From: Bacteroidales bacterium UBA5342
GTDB lineage: Bacteria; Bacteroidota; Bacteroidia; Bacteroidales; UBA5342
Direction of reading: 5' to 3'
Length of the DNA stretch: 45,823 bases
Assembly (NCBI GenBank): GCA_002408065.1
Contig: DHQI01000096.1
Location: 51,111 to 96,933 of the forward strand
Part shown: in pieces, positions 8,439 to 17,425 of the stretch
Layout of the letters: every line of letters begins with the position of its first letter
How positions within the stretch are numbered: position 1 is the first letter of the stretch
Notes under the pieces: model-generated
The model's input: the letters and a program-made list of their open reading frames with translations, nothing else
Databases searched by the model: none
Told to the model about the DNA's origin: nothing
Translations under genes and position numbers: made by a program

Positions 8439-8614
8439 GGTGATGAGGATTGTGTTAGAATTGATAGCGAATTTCAAAAATCATACAAAAATACAATAAT
8501 TATACTGATTTCACCATCAAAAAAACAGCACCGAAGTGATTTTATAGAAAAATGTCAGGGTTTGTCCTGTTTTTATAGCACAAGGCAAAATAAACGACAG
8601 CCCTTAGTAAAGAG

Positions 8615-9007
8615 TTATAGCTTAGCTTTGACTGCATTGGCTATTTCGGTAAATTCCTCTGCAGTGAAGCTCAGTTTAGGATTTTTGAAATTAATGTCCG
8701 ATTCACTGTTCATTGGTACTAAGTGAATGTGAGCATGTGGTACTTCCAGACCTAATACTGCAACGCCAATACGTTTGCAGGGGATTGTTTTTTCCAGCGC
8801 CAAAGCGACTTTTTTTGCCAGCATTTGCATATCCCGGTAGAGCTCGTCCGGTAAATCGAAAAGGTAGTCTATTTCTTGTTTGGGAATGACTAAAGTGTGG
8901 CCTTTGGCTAAAGGAAAAGCATCGAGAAAAACGAGAAAACGTTCGTCTTCGTATATTTTATAAGATGGAATCTCTCCTTGTACTATTTTGGTGAAAATTG
9001 AAGCCAT
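8615..9007 (-). CDS. HIT family nucleotide hydrolase or transferase
   Basis: A 130-residue histidine-triad protein. The catalytic motif is 'HAHIHLVPM' and the N-terminal half carries the usual 'FLDAFPLAKGHTLVIPKQE' segment. HIT proteins hydrolyse AMP-linked compounds such as adenosine phosphoramidates or dinucleoside polyphosphates in the cytosol; the physiological substrate is rarely known. Length is normal. It lies 54 nt downstream of the broken DUF4837 gene on the same strand and may share its transcript, since I see no clear -7 element of its own. Confidence 0.9.
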   Translation of the reverse strand: MASIFTKIVQGEIPSYKIYEDERFLVFLDAFPLAKGHTLVIPKQEIDYLFDLPDELYRDMQMLAKKVALALEKTIPCKRIGVAVLGLEVPHAHIHLVPMNSESDINFKNPKLSFTAEEFTEIANAVKAKL

Positions 9008-9061
9008 TTGTTAAATGTAAGATGAAAAGTTAAAAATGAAAAAGGGCTTTCCTTTAGGGTT

Positions 9062-10072
9062 TTATTGCTGAGCAGTTGCAGTTGTTGTATGAATGATGGC
9101 GTCAGGTTTCCAAGAGTAGGCCACTGCTTCTACACGGCGGATCAAGTTGCGTTTATCTTCGTGGGGGGCATAAATAAACCCTTCTAATACTTTTATTGTT
9201 TTGTTATCTGTATCGTAGTAGGCGTAGCTTACAAAGGGCCCTCCCATAAAATCTACTGTTGTTTCCCAGAGCCCACGTAATTCGTACAAGCTTCAATTGT
9301 TGATTTTGATGATGTTAAAGCTTGGAGGAACCACATCAGCGGTACGCATATAGGAACCATCAGAAGGGCCGGGGATGTTAGCCTTCATCATAGAGTCGCG
9401 TACAGTTATCAGATAGTCTGCCGTTATCGATGATTCTTCTTCACAAGGGAAGGTGTAAAGTGCCAGATCGGTACGGGCCTCTACATTGCCTCCTGAGAGC
9501 CATACAAAATTGTCACCTGAGAAGTTGCTGTGATTAAAGAGAGAGGGAATGGTCAGGTCAAATCCGATTTTCTCCTTTACTTTAGCCTGATACTCATCGT
9601 TCTGATTATTTTTGTAGTAAGTCATTAGTCTGTCACGCTCTGCCGAGTAGAAAAAGCTTAACAGCTTCATCTCGTTTTCTTTTAAGACTTGGTAGAGGGA
9701 TTCTTCGTCCGGAGCCTGTATCTTAGCGTAAGCTTGAGTTTTAGAATATTGTTCTTTGAAAAATTTTACTTTTCCACTGGAATAACGCTCACCTACTTCT
9801 ACCTCGACGATGTTGCGGGCAATACGCACCATGTCATTGTAGGCCGCACGTGGCAATCGTGATATGTCAAAGATGGGTTCGCTCCAAGCCAAGCCGGCAA
9901 CATCTTGTGTAAAAGCTTTTTTGAGTAGTTGGCCTGAGGCTGCTTCCCAGTGTGAGTCGTTCATTACTATGAGCACCTCGCCAGCGCGTCCGCTCGGGTT
10001 AGGTAGTACGCGGCTTTGATCGGCACAGCTCAGTAGTGTTGCTAGTGCGATAAATACAAAAAGTTGTTTCAT
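9062..10072 (-). pseudogene. DUF4837 lipoprotein interrupted by an in-frame TGA
   Basis: Two open stretches in the same reading frame form one DUF4837-type lipoprotein of about 336 codons. Part one (9293-10072, 259 aa) has a lipoprotein signal ('ATLLSCADQ', Cys16) and the start of the domain ('SGRAGEVLIVMNDSHWE'). Part two (9062-9289) holds the well-conserved end ('LRGLWETTVDFMGGPFVSY', 'EGFIYAPHEDKRNLIRR'). Only the TGA at 9293-9295 separates them, with no frame change: reading continues Asn-Asn-stop-Ser-Leu-Tyr-Glu. The simplest explanations are a recent nonsense mutation or a base-call error. Readthrough or UGA recoding is less likely. The -7 element (10112-10119) is intact. The family's function is unknown. 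Confidence 0.8.
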
Positions 10073-10111
10073 GGCAATTTTATGTTAATCTGTTATTAGT
10101 GTTGAGTCATA

Positions 10112-10119
10112 CAAATATA
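10112..10119 (-). promoter_or_regulatory. -7 element upstream of the DUF4837 gene
   Basis: TATATTTG on the minus strand. The predicted start near 10106 leaves a leader of about 34 nt. The promoter looks intact although the gene is interrupted. Confidence 0.5.
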
Positions 10120-10157
10120 AAAGAGAATAATAGAAGGTTCAAATTTATGTCCATTTA

Positions 10158-11018
10158 TTATCTTTTATTCTTGTTAAGCTGAGTAAAGATTTTCACACAC
10201 TCTTTAGCTGCTTGTATATCGTGAACACGTAGTATGTCAGCTCCTCTGTCTAAGGCAAGCATGTTGACTCCAGTCGTACCATTTAAAGATTCTTTTGGAG
10301 TGCGCTGCAGCAGTTTGTATATCATTGACTTGCGAGACAAGCCCACCAGGAGAGGCGTTTCGAGAGCTTTGAATAAATGCAGTTGTGATAATAGTTCATA
10401 ATTCTGATCCAGGGTTTTAGCAAAGCCAAATCCGGGGTCTATCACGACATCTTTTACGCCTAAGCCTTTAAGCTTTTCTATTTTTTTTGAAAAATAAAGC
10501 AAGATTTCGGCGGTCATCTCTTTGTAGTTCGTCAGGGAGGTCATGGTTTGCGGGGTGCCACGCATATGCATCATGATGTATACAGGTTTATGTTGCCCAA
10601 TGACGTCAAACATTTGTGGGTCAAGTTCTCCTCCGGAAATATCGTTGATAATAGGGACTTGATATTTTTCAAGAGCAAAAGCGGCAACTTCGCTACGGAA
10701 TGTATCTATTGAGACCGGTATATCGATGGCCATTTTTTTTATAAGGCTTAGAGCATTGTCCAGGCGCTCTATTTCTTCATTGGATGCGATGTTGTCCGCA
10801 TTAGGTCGCGAAGAATATGCCCCAATATCGATAATGTCGGCACCTTCAGCTTGCATTTCCATTAAGCGTTCTTCTATGGTTCGTTGTTGGGTATAGTTGC
10901 CGCCGTCATAAAATGAATCGGGTGTGATGTTTAAAATACCCATCACCTTGGGGCTTGTGAGGTTTAATAGCTCCCCTTTGATGTTGAGGCTTTGTTTTTT
11001 AGTGAAGAAATCGTGCAT
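10158..11018 (-). CDS. folP: Dihydropteroate synthase
   Basis: Condenses 6-hydroxymethyl-dihydropterin pyrophosphate with p-aminobenzoate in folate synthesis (target of sulfonamides). The 286-residue TIM barrel shows the signature 'VMGILNITPDSFYDGG' near the N-terminus, then 'GADIIDIGAYSSRP', 'VPIINDISGG', 'DVVIDPGFGFAKT' and 'LVGLSRKSMI'. All expected pterin- and phosphate-binding loops are present, so it should be active. It lies upstream of the DUF4837 gene on the same strand with its own promoter, giving a leader of about 11 nt. A gap of about 85 nt with a second promoter separates the two genes. Confidence 0.95.
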   Translation of the reverse strand: MHDFFTKKQSLNIKGELLNLTSPKVMGILNITPDSFYDGGNYTQQRTIEERLMEMQAEGADIIDIGAYSSRPNADNIASNEEIERLDNALSLIKKMAIDIPVSIDTFRSEVAAFALEKYQVPIINDISGGELDPQMFDVIGQHKPVYIMMHMRGTPQTMTSLTNYKEMTAEILLYFSKKIEKLKGLGVKDVVIDPGFGFAKTLDQNYELLSQLHLFKALETPLLVGLSRKSMIYKLLQRTPKESLNGTTGVNMLALDRGADILRVHDIQAAKECVKIFTQLNKNKR

Positions 11019-11034
11019 TATGTTAAATTTTTGT

Positions 11035-11042
11035 CAAAGATA
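11035..11042 (-). promoter_or_regulatory. -7 element of the folP promoter
   Basis: TATCTTTG on the minus strand, an exact TAnnTTTG match, 17 nt from the ATG. The predicted leader is about 11 nt. Confidence 0.5.
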
Positions 11043-11205
11043 AGGGATTTAAGGATATTCTTCAGGTTTTAGTTTGTGGCTTTATTGTCTTAAGTGAACT
11101 AAATGGTGTTGGTCTATTTGGGGCTAGATTGTTGATCTGATGTTGTGTAAATTGTTGAACTGTATTGTTGCTTCATATCCTGAACTTAGGTTCTTATAAT
11201 TAATG

Positions 11206-11225
11206 GAATCTTAATGTTAAGATTC
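11206..11225. promoter_or_regulatory. Perfect 9+9 bp dyad overlapping the ppk -33 region
   Basis: GAATCTTAA-TG-TTAAGATTC is a perfect inverted repeat. Its centre (11215-11216) lies about 36 bp before the predicted start, just upstream of the -7 element at 11238-11245. The 2-nt spacer and AT-rich arms fit a protein-binding operator better than an RNA hairpin. No regulator gene lies beside it. Confidence 0.5.
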
Positions 11226-11237
11226 TTTTATTATTTG

Positions 11238-11245
11238 TATTTTTG
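11238..11245 (+). promoter_or_regulatory. -7 element of the ppk promoter
   Basis: TATTTTTG. Its last base is the G of the GTG at 11245, so that GTG cannot be the start codon and the ATG at 11269 is preferred (leader about 18 nt). Confidence 0.55.
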
Positions 11246-11268
11246 TGTCTATCAATAATATCACCACT

Positions 11269-13323
11269 ATGAAATACCGCTTTTTTAATAGAGATATCAG
11301 CTGGTTGGCATTTAATTATAGAGTGTTGCAGGAGGCTCGAGACAAAACCTTACCCTTGTATGAACGTATTAAGTTCTTAGCTATCTATGCCAGTAACCTT
11401 GAAGAGTTTTATAGGGTGCGTGTAGCTGAGCATCGTAGTATACTCACGATTGATTCGGATGAGGTGACCAGCAATGAGATAGTTTTGGCCAAACAAACTT
11501 TGGATGATATTCACGAGGAAGTGACCCGCCAAATGAAAGAGTTTAACGCTATTTTTGAAATGATTGTGCCGGAGCTTAAATCGCACAATATTATACTGTG
11601 TGATGGTTCTTGTTTTTCAGATGAGCACCGCGAATATATTACCGACTTTTTTAATAATGAGGTTTTGCCGTTTTTGCAGCCAGTGATGTTGAAAGAGGAT
11701 GAGATCTATTCCTTTTTGCGTGACAACCGTGTCTATATTTCAGTAGCAATGTATAAGAAAAATGACACCGGAAAAGAACGGCCCAAATATGCGGCTATTA
11801 AATTGCCTTATTCCAAGGTGTCGCGTTTCATTCAGCTGCCCGAGATTGATGGCAAGTATTACGTCGTATTTCTCGACGATGTGATTAAGATGAATCTCAC
11901 TACCGTATTTCCGGGTTATGATATAGAGGGATCTTATTGTATTCGTGTGTCTCGTGATGCTGATTTGATGATAGAAGATGAGTTGGATGGTAATTTGGTA
12001 AATAAGATAGAGCGAAGCCTTTCTCGGCGTAAAACAGGAGCACCAAGTCGTTTTCTGCACGAACAGGGTATGCCTTCTGACCTGGTAAAGGTTATACGTC
12101 ATGCTTTTAACATTCATAAAACGGATGTGGTAGAAGGGGGCGCTTATTTATCGTTGGAAGATTTGTTTGTTTTTCCTAATCCATTGTCTCCGGAACTGGA
12201 AGTAGAAAGCCCTAGGCCTATAAAGGTGCCGGCGTTGGACGAACAAACGTCTTTGTTTAAGATTATAAAAAAACGCGATGTGCTCTTGCAGTATCCTTAC
12301 CATTCGTATGATTACCTGATACGTTTTCTTATGGAGGCTTCGTACGATGCCAGTGTGGACGAAATAATGGTGACCCAGTACCGTGTGGCTAGTAATTCGG
12401 CGGTGGTCAATAGCCTGATAAGTGCAGCACAAAACGGCAAAAAAGTGACTGTTTTTGTAGAGCTAAAAGCACGTTTTGATGAAGAAACGAATCTACATTC
12501 TGCTTTATTGATGGAAAAAGCCGGAGTGAAAATTATCTATAGTATCCCGAACTTGAAAGTGCACTCTAAAGTAGCGCTTGTGCTAAGAAAAGGTAAGGAA
12601 GGCAAGTCTAAGCCTTCCATGGCTTATCTGAGCACTGGAAACTTTAACGAAAAAACAGCACGGGTGTATTCCGACTTTGGTTTGTTTACTTCAAACGAAG
12701 ATATTATTCGTGACTTGAAAAATCTTTTTTTGTTCTTAAATGACACGGATTTTCAACCTTCATTCACAAAGGTGCTTGTGGCACAGTTTAACCTCGTTAA
12801 TGAGATGACGGCCCTGATAGATAGGGAAATAGTAGCGGCTAAGGCTGGCCGTAAGGCTCACATTATTATCAAGATGAATTCTATTCAGGATCCGGGGATG
12901 ATAGAAAAACTCTACGAAGCTAGTATGGCCGGCGTTAAGATAGAGATGATTATCCGTGGGATTTGCTGCATTGTTCCGGGCGAGGTGTTTAGTAAGAATA
13001 TCACTATTACCCGCATAGTGGATAGTTATTTGGAACATGCCCGTGTGTGGTTTTTTTATGCCGGTGGAGCGGAATTAACTTATTTGGGCTCTCCGGATTG
13101 GATGAAACGCAACCTCTACCGTCGTATTGAAACTGTTTTTCCTGTTTTGGACTCTAAAATCAAACGCAAAGTGCTTGATTATGTCAACCTAGAGCTGCAA
13201 GATAATGTCAAAGGAACCTCTATCAATAAGCGCCTGGAGGATGTGCCCAAAAAGTCAGATGGGGATGCTATTCGTTCGCAATATGCTATGTTTGATTATT
13301 GGCGAGAACATTCGCCCCAATAA
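11269..13323 (+). CDS. ppk1: Polyphosphate kinase 1
   Basis: Reversibly makes long-chain polyphosphate from ATP. The 684-residue protein has the PPK1 N-terminal helical domain ('RFFNRDISWLAFNYRVLQEA', 'YASNLEEFYRVRVAEH'), a middle domain, then two phospholipase-D-like catalytic domains. These contain 'MVTQYRVASNSAV', 'IPNLKVHSKVALV' with the likely autophosphorylated His, and 'YLSTGNFNEKTARVYSDFGLFT'; the second ends with 'RIVDSYLEHARVWFFYAGG'. Length is normal for the family. The open frame reaches a GTG at 11245, but this overlaps the promoter. Upstream lies a 20-bp dyad that may be an operator. The tRNA-Ser gene follows after about 55 nt with its own promoter. Confidence 0.95.
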   Translation: MKYRFFNRDISWLAFNYRVLQEARDKTLPLYERIKFLAIYASNLEEFYRVRVAEHRSILTIDSDEVTSNEIVLAKQTLDDIHEEVTRQMKEFNAIFEMIVPELKSHNIILCDGSCFSDEHREYITDFFNNEVLPFLQPVMLKEDEIYSFLRDNRVYISVAMYKKNDTGKERPKYAAIKLPYSKVSRFIQLPEIDGKYYVVFLDDVIKMNLTTVFPGYDIEGSYCIRVSRDADLMIEDELDGNLVNKIERSLSRRKTGAPSRFLHEQGMPSDLVKVIRHAFNIHKTDVVEGGAYLSLEDLFVFPNPLSPELEVESPRPIKVPALDEQTSLFKIIKKRDVLLQYPYHSYDYLIRFLMEASYDASVDEIMVTQYRVASNSAVVNSLISAAQNGKKVTVFVELKARFDEETNLHSALLMEKAGVKIIYSIPNLKVHSKVALVLRKGKEGKSKPSMAYLSTGNFNEKTARVYSDFGLFTSNEDIIRDLKNLFLFLNDTDFQPSFTKVLVAQFNLVNEMTALIDREIVAAKAGRKAHIIIKMNSIQDPGMIEKLYEASMAGVKIEMIIRGICCIVPGEVFSKNITITRIVDSYLEHARVWFFYAGGAELTYLGSPDWMKRNLYRRIETVFPVLDSKIKRKVLDYVNLELQDNVKGTSINKRLEDVPKKSDGDAIRSQYAMFDYWREHSPQ

Positions 13324-13333
13324 ATATATGGAT

Positions 13334-13364
13334 TTGGTGATTCCCCTTCTATTATATACTTTTG
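13334..13364 (+). promoter_or_regulatory. Consensus promoter of the tRNA-Ser gene
   Basis: TTG at 13334-13336 and TACTTTTG at 13357-13364 are 20 nt apart. This is the clearest full match in the window to the Bacteroidota TTG-N19-21-TAnnTTTG promoter. The predicted start is about 8 nt before the tRNA. Confidence 0.65.
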
Positions 13365-13377
13365 CAGCCCGCTATCA

Positions 13378-13764
<387 letters not shown>

Positions 13765-13772
13765 TACCTTTG
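13765..13772 (+). promoter_or_regulatory. -7 element of the acyl-CoA synthetase promoter
   Basis: TACCTTTG matches TAnnTTTG and lies 17 nt before the ATG at 13790. No clear -33 TTG is seen. Confidence 0.5.
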
Positions 13773-13789
13773 TCGTTTAAAATAAAATT

Positions 13790-15421
13790 ATGTTTGTACC
13801 AAATACTTTTCTTTTTAGAGACCTTGTAGCACAGGTTGTAGCACAATTTGGCCCTAATAAAGCACTTGGTTTTGTGGGTGAAGACTACCTTACTTATGCT
13901 CAGATGGGTCAGCGTGTTGAAGCTGTTATTGCTTATTTTGAGGATTTAGGGATAAAGCCGGGGGACAAGGTAATTATATATAGTCAAAATATGCCCAATT
14001 GGGGGATTGTCTATTTGGCTTCTCAGTGTATGGGGGTGGTTGCGGTGCCGGTACTTCCTGATTTTAATAAGCATGAGCTTGAAAATATCATTGTTCACAG
14101 TGAAGCAAAGGCTATCTTTATTTCCAAATCATTGGAGTATAAAATTGATGCTGGCCGTTTGAGTCCTATGGTTCGTCTGGATGATATGGTGTTGCTGTCT
14201 GCCGAAGCGCCTCTCTTTTGTCCTAATGCTGTGCCTGAGAAAACATATAGTAAAATAGATGCGGATGCTATGTCTGTGTTGCTGTATACTTCGGGCACTA
14301 CAGGCAACTCTAAAGGTGTGATGCTCTCGCAAAGAAATCTGCTCAGTAATGTTGTGCAGGGAGATGCGGTATATCGTATTATGCCGGATGACCGTGTGCT
14401 TTCCATTTTACCTTTGTCGCATACTTACGAAAATACCATTGGTTTTCTGATGCCTATAGCCAGTGGTGCCTGTGTTAGTTATTTACGAAAACCTCCTACA
14501 GCGCCTGTCTTGCAAGGGGCAATGAAGCAAGTCAAACCCACTGTTATGCTTACCGTTCCGATGATTATCGAAAAGGTGTATAATAAAAGCATTTTGCCTA
14601 AATTGAATGAAAAGTTTATTACCAGACTTTTGTATAAGTTTAGGCCGACTCAAATATTATTGAGCAGAATTGCTGGTAAGTCTCTGAAGCAAAGTTTTGG
14701 TGGGGAATTGAAATTCTTCGGTGTTGGAGGTGCTAAGTTGGATGCTACTGTGGAGCGTTTTCTTCTGGATGCTAAATTTCCAGTGTCTATTGGCTATGGA
14801 CTGACTGAGACATCACCACTTTTGGCAGGTTCGCCTCCCGGAAAAGGCAAATTTCAGTCTACCGGACTTACCGTGATTAACTGTGAAGTGATCATACACA
14901 ATCCTGATCCCAACACTGGTGTGGGGGAGATCTGGGCACGTGGTGCCAATGTGATGTTGGGATATTATAAAAATGATGAGATAACGAAAGAGGTGCTGAC
15001 CGAAGATGGTTGGTTTAAAACGGGTGATTTGGGTGAAATTGACAAAAACGGCATATTGAGTCACAAGGGGAGGAGTAAATCTATGATTGTGGGACCTAAT
15101 GGTGAAAACATTTATCCTGAAGAGATAGAGTCCCTGATCAATAAGTTTGATTTTGTGTTGGAATCTGTAGTCGTTGAGCGGGATAACCGACTTACAGCCT
15201 TGGTGCATTTTGATAAAGAGGCCATAGAAAATAAAATTCAACAGATTAAAGATGTGACCTGGCACGATGTAGAAGATTATATCAAAGAGCATATGCGCCG
15301 CTTGCAGGAAAGTGTTAATGCTAAGGTTAATAAGCAATCGCGAATTCAGGATGTTGAAGCTCATCATGAACCTTTCGTTCGCACTGCGACAAAAAAGATT
15401 AAGCGTTTTTTGTATCATTGA
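13790..15421 (+). CDS. AMP-binding long-chain acyl-CoA synthetase
   Basis: A 543-residue ANL-superfamily enzyme that activates a fatty acid with ATP and CoA. The phosphate-binding P-loop reads 'LLYTSGTTGNSKGVMLSQRNL', followed by 'VLSILPLSHTYENTIGF' and 'GYGLTETSPLLAG'. The hinge region is 'GEIWARGANVMLGYYKN' and 'DGWFKTGDLGEID', and a C-terminal catalytic Lys is expected near 'RTATKKIKRFLYH'. No signal peptide; probably membrane-associated by substrate. It is shorter than the 600-residue FadD15 type but complete. It is followed 97 nt later by lipoate ligase and may be co-transcribed with it. Chain-length preference cannot be read from the sequence. Confidence 0.9.
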   Translation: MFVPNTFLFRDLVAQVVAQFGPNKALGFVGEDYLTYAQMGQRVEAVIAYFEDLGIKPGDKVIIYSQNMPNWGIVYLASQCMGVVAVPVLPDFNKHELENIIVHSEAKAIFISKSLEYKIDAGRLSPMVRLDDMVLLSAEAPLFCPNAVPEKTYSKIDADAMSVLLYTSGTTGNSKGVMLSQRNLLSNVVQGDAVYRIMPDDRVLSILPLSHTYENTIGFLMPIASGACVSYLRKPPTAPVLQGAMKQVKPTVMLTVPMIIEKVYNKSILPKLNEKFITRLLYKFRPTQILLSRIAGKSLKQSFGGELKFFGVGGAKLDATVERFLLDAKFPVSIGYGLTETSPLLAGSPPGKGKFQSTGLTVINCEVIIHNPDPNTGVGEIWARGANVMLGYYKNDEITKEVLTEDGWFKTGDLGEIDKNGILSHKGRSKSMIVGPNGENIYPEEIESLINKFDFVLESVVVERDNRLTALVHFDKEAIENKIQQIKDVTWHDVEDYIKEHMRRLQESVNAKVNKQSRIQDVEAHHEPFVRTATKKIKRFLYH

Positions 15422-15518
15422 TTGATGAATGACGAATAGGAGAATAGGCATAAATTCTTAAATGAATCTTGAGCTCACATAATCTTAGGTTTCTATTTGA
15501 CATAAAACATTTCTTTTG

Positions 15519-16358
15519 ATGAAGTTTTACCTCAGTTCATCCGACCAGCCATATTATAATATTGCATTGGAGGAATACCTTCTTTTGCATTCAGAAGAGG
15601 ACATTCTTTTATGTTATGTTAACCGTTCATCATTGGTTGTAGGGCGATTTCAGGTGCCCTATCGTGAGATTGATGCCGCTTATCTTCATCAGAATGGAAT
15701 GGATCTGGTACGTCGACTCTCTGGTGGTGGTAGTGTATATCACGATGGGGGTAATTTAAATTATTCTTATATATCCAATCACGACGATAAGAAGGAGAAT
15801 GCTTACGATAAATTCAATAGCATTACGGTTGGGGTTTTACAATCTTTGGGTTTGGTACAATTAAGTTTTGAGCGTAACAATATCTTTTGTCAGGGTAAAA
15901 AAATTTCCGGCGTAGCCCAATACAAACGCAAGAAAAGGATGGTGCACCATGGCACTTTGTTGGTCGAAGCAGATCTGCGTATTCTCCGTCGTCTTTTTAT
16001 GTCGAAAGATTATTATGACACCAAAGCCATTGCTTCGGTCAGTTCGCATGTCGCTAATGCAAATGAGTTTGTCGAAATCGGAATAAGTGCTGTCTTGGAA
16101 GCGTTTTCAACCCTTTGTGATGGAATTTTGCAAATGGATTTTGATGAGAAATTAATCCATGAAAAAACCTCTGAATACCAAAGCACCGATTGGGTAGTGG
16201 GTAAATCACCTAATTATCAAATCAATAAAGATGGTGTGGATTTAAGTGTTGAAAAGGGAAGGGTTGTTGCTTCCGAAAGTCACCCTCAACTTGTTGGTGC
16301 TTTTCATCATTATGAGAAACTCGCTGAAATGACAGATAATCCTGAAATATTCTTTTAA
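15519..16358 (+). CDS. lplA: Lipoate-protein ligase A family
   Basis: Attaches free lipoate (via lipoyl-AMP) to the lysine of lipoyl domains. The 279-residue protein shows 'RRLSGGGSVYHDGGNLNYSYI' split by the usual residues, 'ERNNIFCQGKKISGVAQYKRK' with the catalytic Lys, and 'HHGTLLVEADL'. It is shorter than E. coli LplA, but the end ('SPNYQINKDGVDLSVEKGRVVASE') resembles a reduced accessory domain. The ATG at 15519 is preferred to the TTG at 15516. A lipoyl-dependent dehydrogenase complex with two lipoyl domains in its E2 lies 2 kb downstream, so that E2 is its probable client (inference). Confidence 0.9.
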   Translation: MKFYLSSSDQPYYNIALEEYLLLHSEEDILLCYVNRSSLVVGRFQVPYREIDAAYLHQNGMDLVRRLSGGGSVYHDGGNLNYSYISNHDDKKENAYDKFNSITVGVLQSLGLVQLSFERNNIFCQGKKISGVAQYKRKKRMVHHGTLLVEADLRILRRLFMSKDYYDTKAIASVSSHVANANEFVEIGISAVLEAFSTLCDGILQMDFDEKLIHEKTSEYQSTDWVVGKSPNYQINKDGVDLSVEKGRVVASESHPQLVGAFHHYEKLAEMTDNPEIFF

Positions 16359-16507
16359 AACGAAAGGCATTTAATACTACGTCAGATTTGCTAGCCTGCC
16401 AAATTAAGATATCTCTACTTTAGAGTCAGTATTAAGAATGTTGTCCCATCACGCTCAAATTTTTCTGTTTTTGTTTTACTTATAATGAAGTCAGATGACT
16501 GTCACGG

Positions 16508-17215
16508 TTAAAACCCCCCAGAGAGAGCGTAAACCTCTGTGTTGCAGAATAATTCAGAATAGAAATTGAAATTTAAACGATTGGTGCTTAATTTGCGCTG
16601 CAACTGAATAATTGGTTGATTATCTTTAATGGCTAATTGGTCTTGGATGTTTTTGCTGGGCATAACGGCTTTGAAATGCTGTTTTCCACCTTTTATTTCC
16701 AATTTGAAATGTTCGCGCAAGGTGTCGAATAAAGAAACATTGTCCAGCTTATATGAGGTGAAACGCGGCAGGTTGATGTTGGGAATATACGTTATATCAT
16801 AAAAAAACGGCTCACCGTCTACCAAGCGTAAGCGTTCGAAATAGATGCAACCACTCTCTAATTCTGTTTCTGTCAGTGGAAAAGGAAAGTTTTCCGGCCA
16901 TTGCATCACTTTGGGTTTTACGATGACTTTGGTGCTCAGATTTTCGCTCCCTACTGCTGAGGTTGTTCCTTTTATTGACAGGATACCAATGCCTTTGGGG
17001 ATCTTGTTGACCACGCTACCCAAACCCTGATGTTTGGTGATAAACCCTTCGTTAGCTAGTAGGTCTAAAGCTTTGCGTACAGTAGGACGCGTTACTCCAT
17101 TGACATTGCACAATTCGTTCTCCGAGGGCAATATGTCTCCCTTTCGATAAACGCCGTTGGTGATGTGTTTACGTAGTTGTTCATAGAGTTTACGGTATTG
17201 TGGCAGTTGTTCCAT
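16508..17215 (-). CDS. GntR family regulator with UTRA domain (HutC type)
   Basis: A 235-residue transcription regulator. The N-terminal winged helix-turn-helix reads 'YRKLYEQLRKHITNGVYRKGDILPSENEL' (in two parts) and 'VTRPTVRKALDLLANEGFI'. The C-terminal UTRA effector domain includes 'YFERLRLVDGEPFFYDITYI' and 'LFDTLREHFKLEIKGGKQ'. UTRA domains usually bind small sugars, sugar phosphates or organic acids. I start at the ATG at 17215, because the one at 17230 is only about 6 nt from the predicted transcription start. It is divergent from the aldolase gene. A HutC-like palindrome sits at the aldolase promoter and a GTATAC core at its own, so it probably represses both. Confidence 0.88.
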   Translation of the reverse strand: MEQLPQYRKLYEQLRKHITNGVYRKGDILPSENELCNVNGVTRPTVRKALDLLANEGFITKHQGLGSVVNKIPKGIGILSIKGTTSAVGSENLSTKVIVKPKVMQWPENFPFPLTETELESGCIYFERLRLVDGEPFFYDITYIPNINLPRFTSYKLDNVSLFDTLREHFKLEIKGGKQHFKAVMPSKNIQDQLAIKDNQPIIQLQRKLSTNRLNFNFYSELFCNTEVYALSGGF

Positions 17216-17241
17216 TCTTGATTGATGCAATTATTTGCCAC

Positions 17242-17266
17242 AAAGATAATAATTAATATGTATACT
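17242..17266 (-). promoter_or_regulatory. gntR promoter with GTATAC core
   Basis: TATCTTTG on the minus strand (17242-17249) is an exact -7 element. GTATAC (17261-17266) lies just upstream, near the -33 region, and has the core of HutC-type operators. This suggests autoregulation. Confidence 0.45.
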
Positions 17267-17358
17267 CACTTGTAATTATATATAACATGTCTTGAAAATG
17301 TTGTAATGTGCAGAAAAAGAGTGTTAAAGATATTTTTTGCATTTTTTTATTAAAATCA

Positions 17359-17391
17359 ACTTGTATATACAAGTAGAATGTCCGTACTTTG
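17359..17391 (+). promoter_or_regulatory. GntR operator and promoter of the aldolase cluster
   Basis: ACTTGTATATACAAGT (17359-17374) is a perfect 16-bp palindrome of the HutC-subfamily type (GTATATAC core). It lies 10 bp before TACTTTG (17385-17391), a one-base-shorter variant of the -7 element. The operator would cover the space between -33 and -7, a repressor position. The divergent gene encodes a GntR/UTRA regulator. Confidence 0.6.
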
Positions 17392-17425
17392 CATCATCAT
17401 AAATAAAACCACAAATAAAAAAACA

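Noticed and set aside
9272..9295. Selenocysteine insertion at the DUF4837 TGA
   Set aside because: The hairpin after the TGA is weak with two bulges, the family has no known Cys/Sec at this place, and no Sec genes are visible in the window. It is kept only as something to exclude.
11245..11268. GTG start giving an 8-residue longer Ppk
   Set aside because: The GTG overlaps the TATTTTTG promoter element, and the ATG at 11269 begins the conserved family N-terminus.
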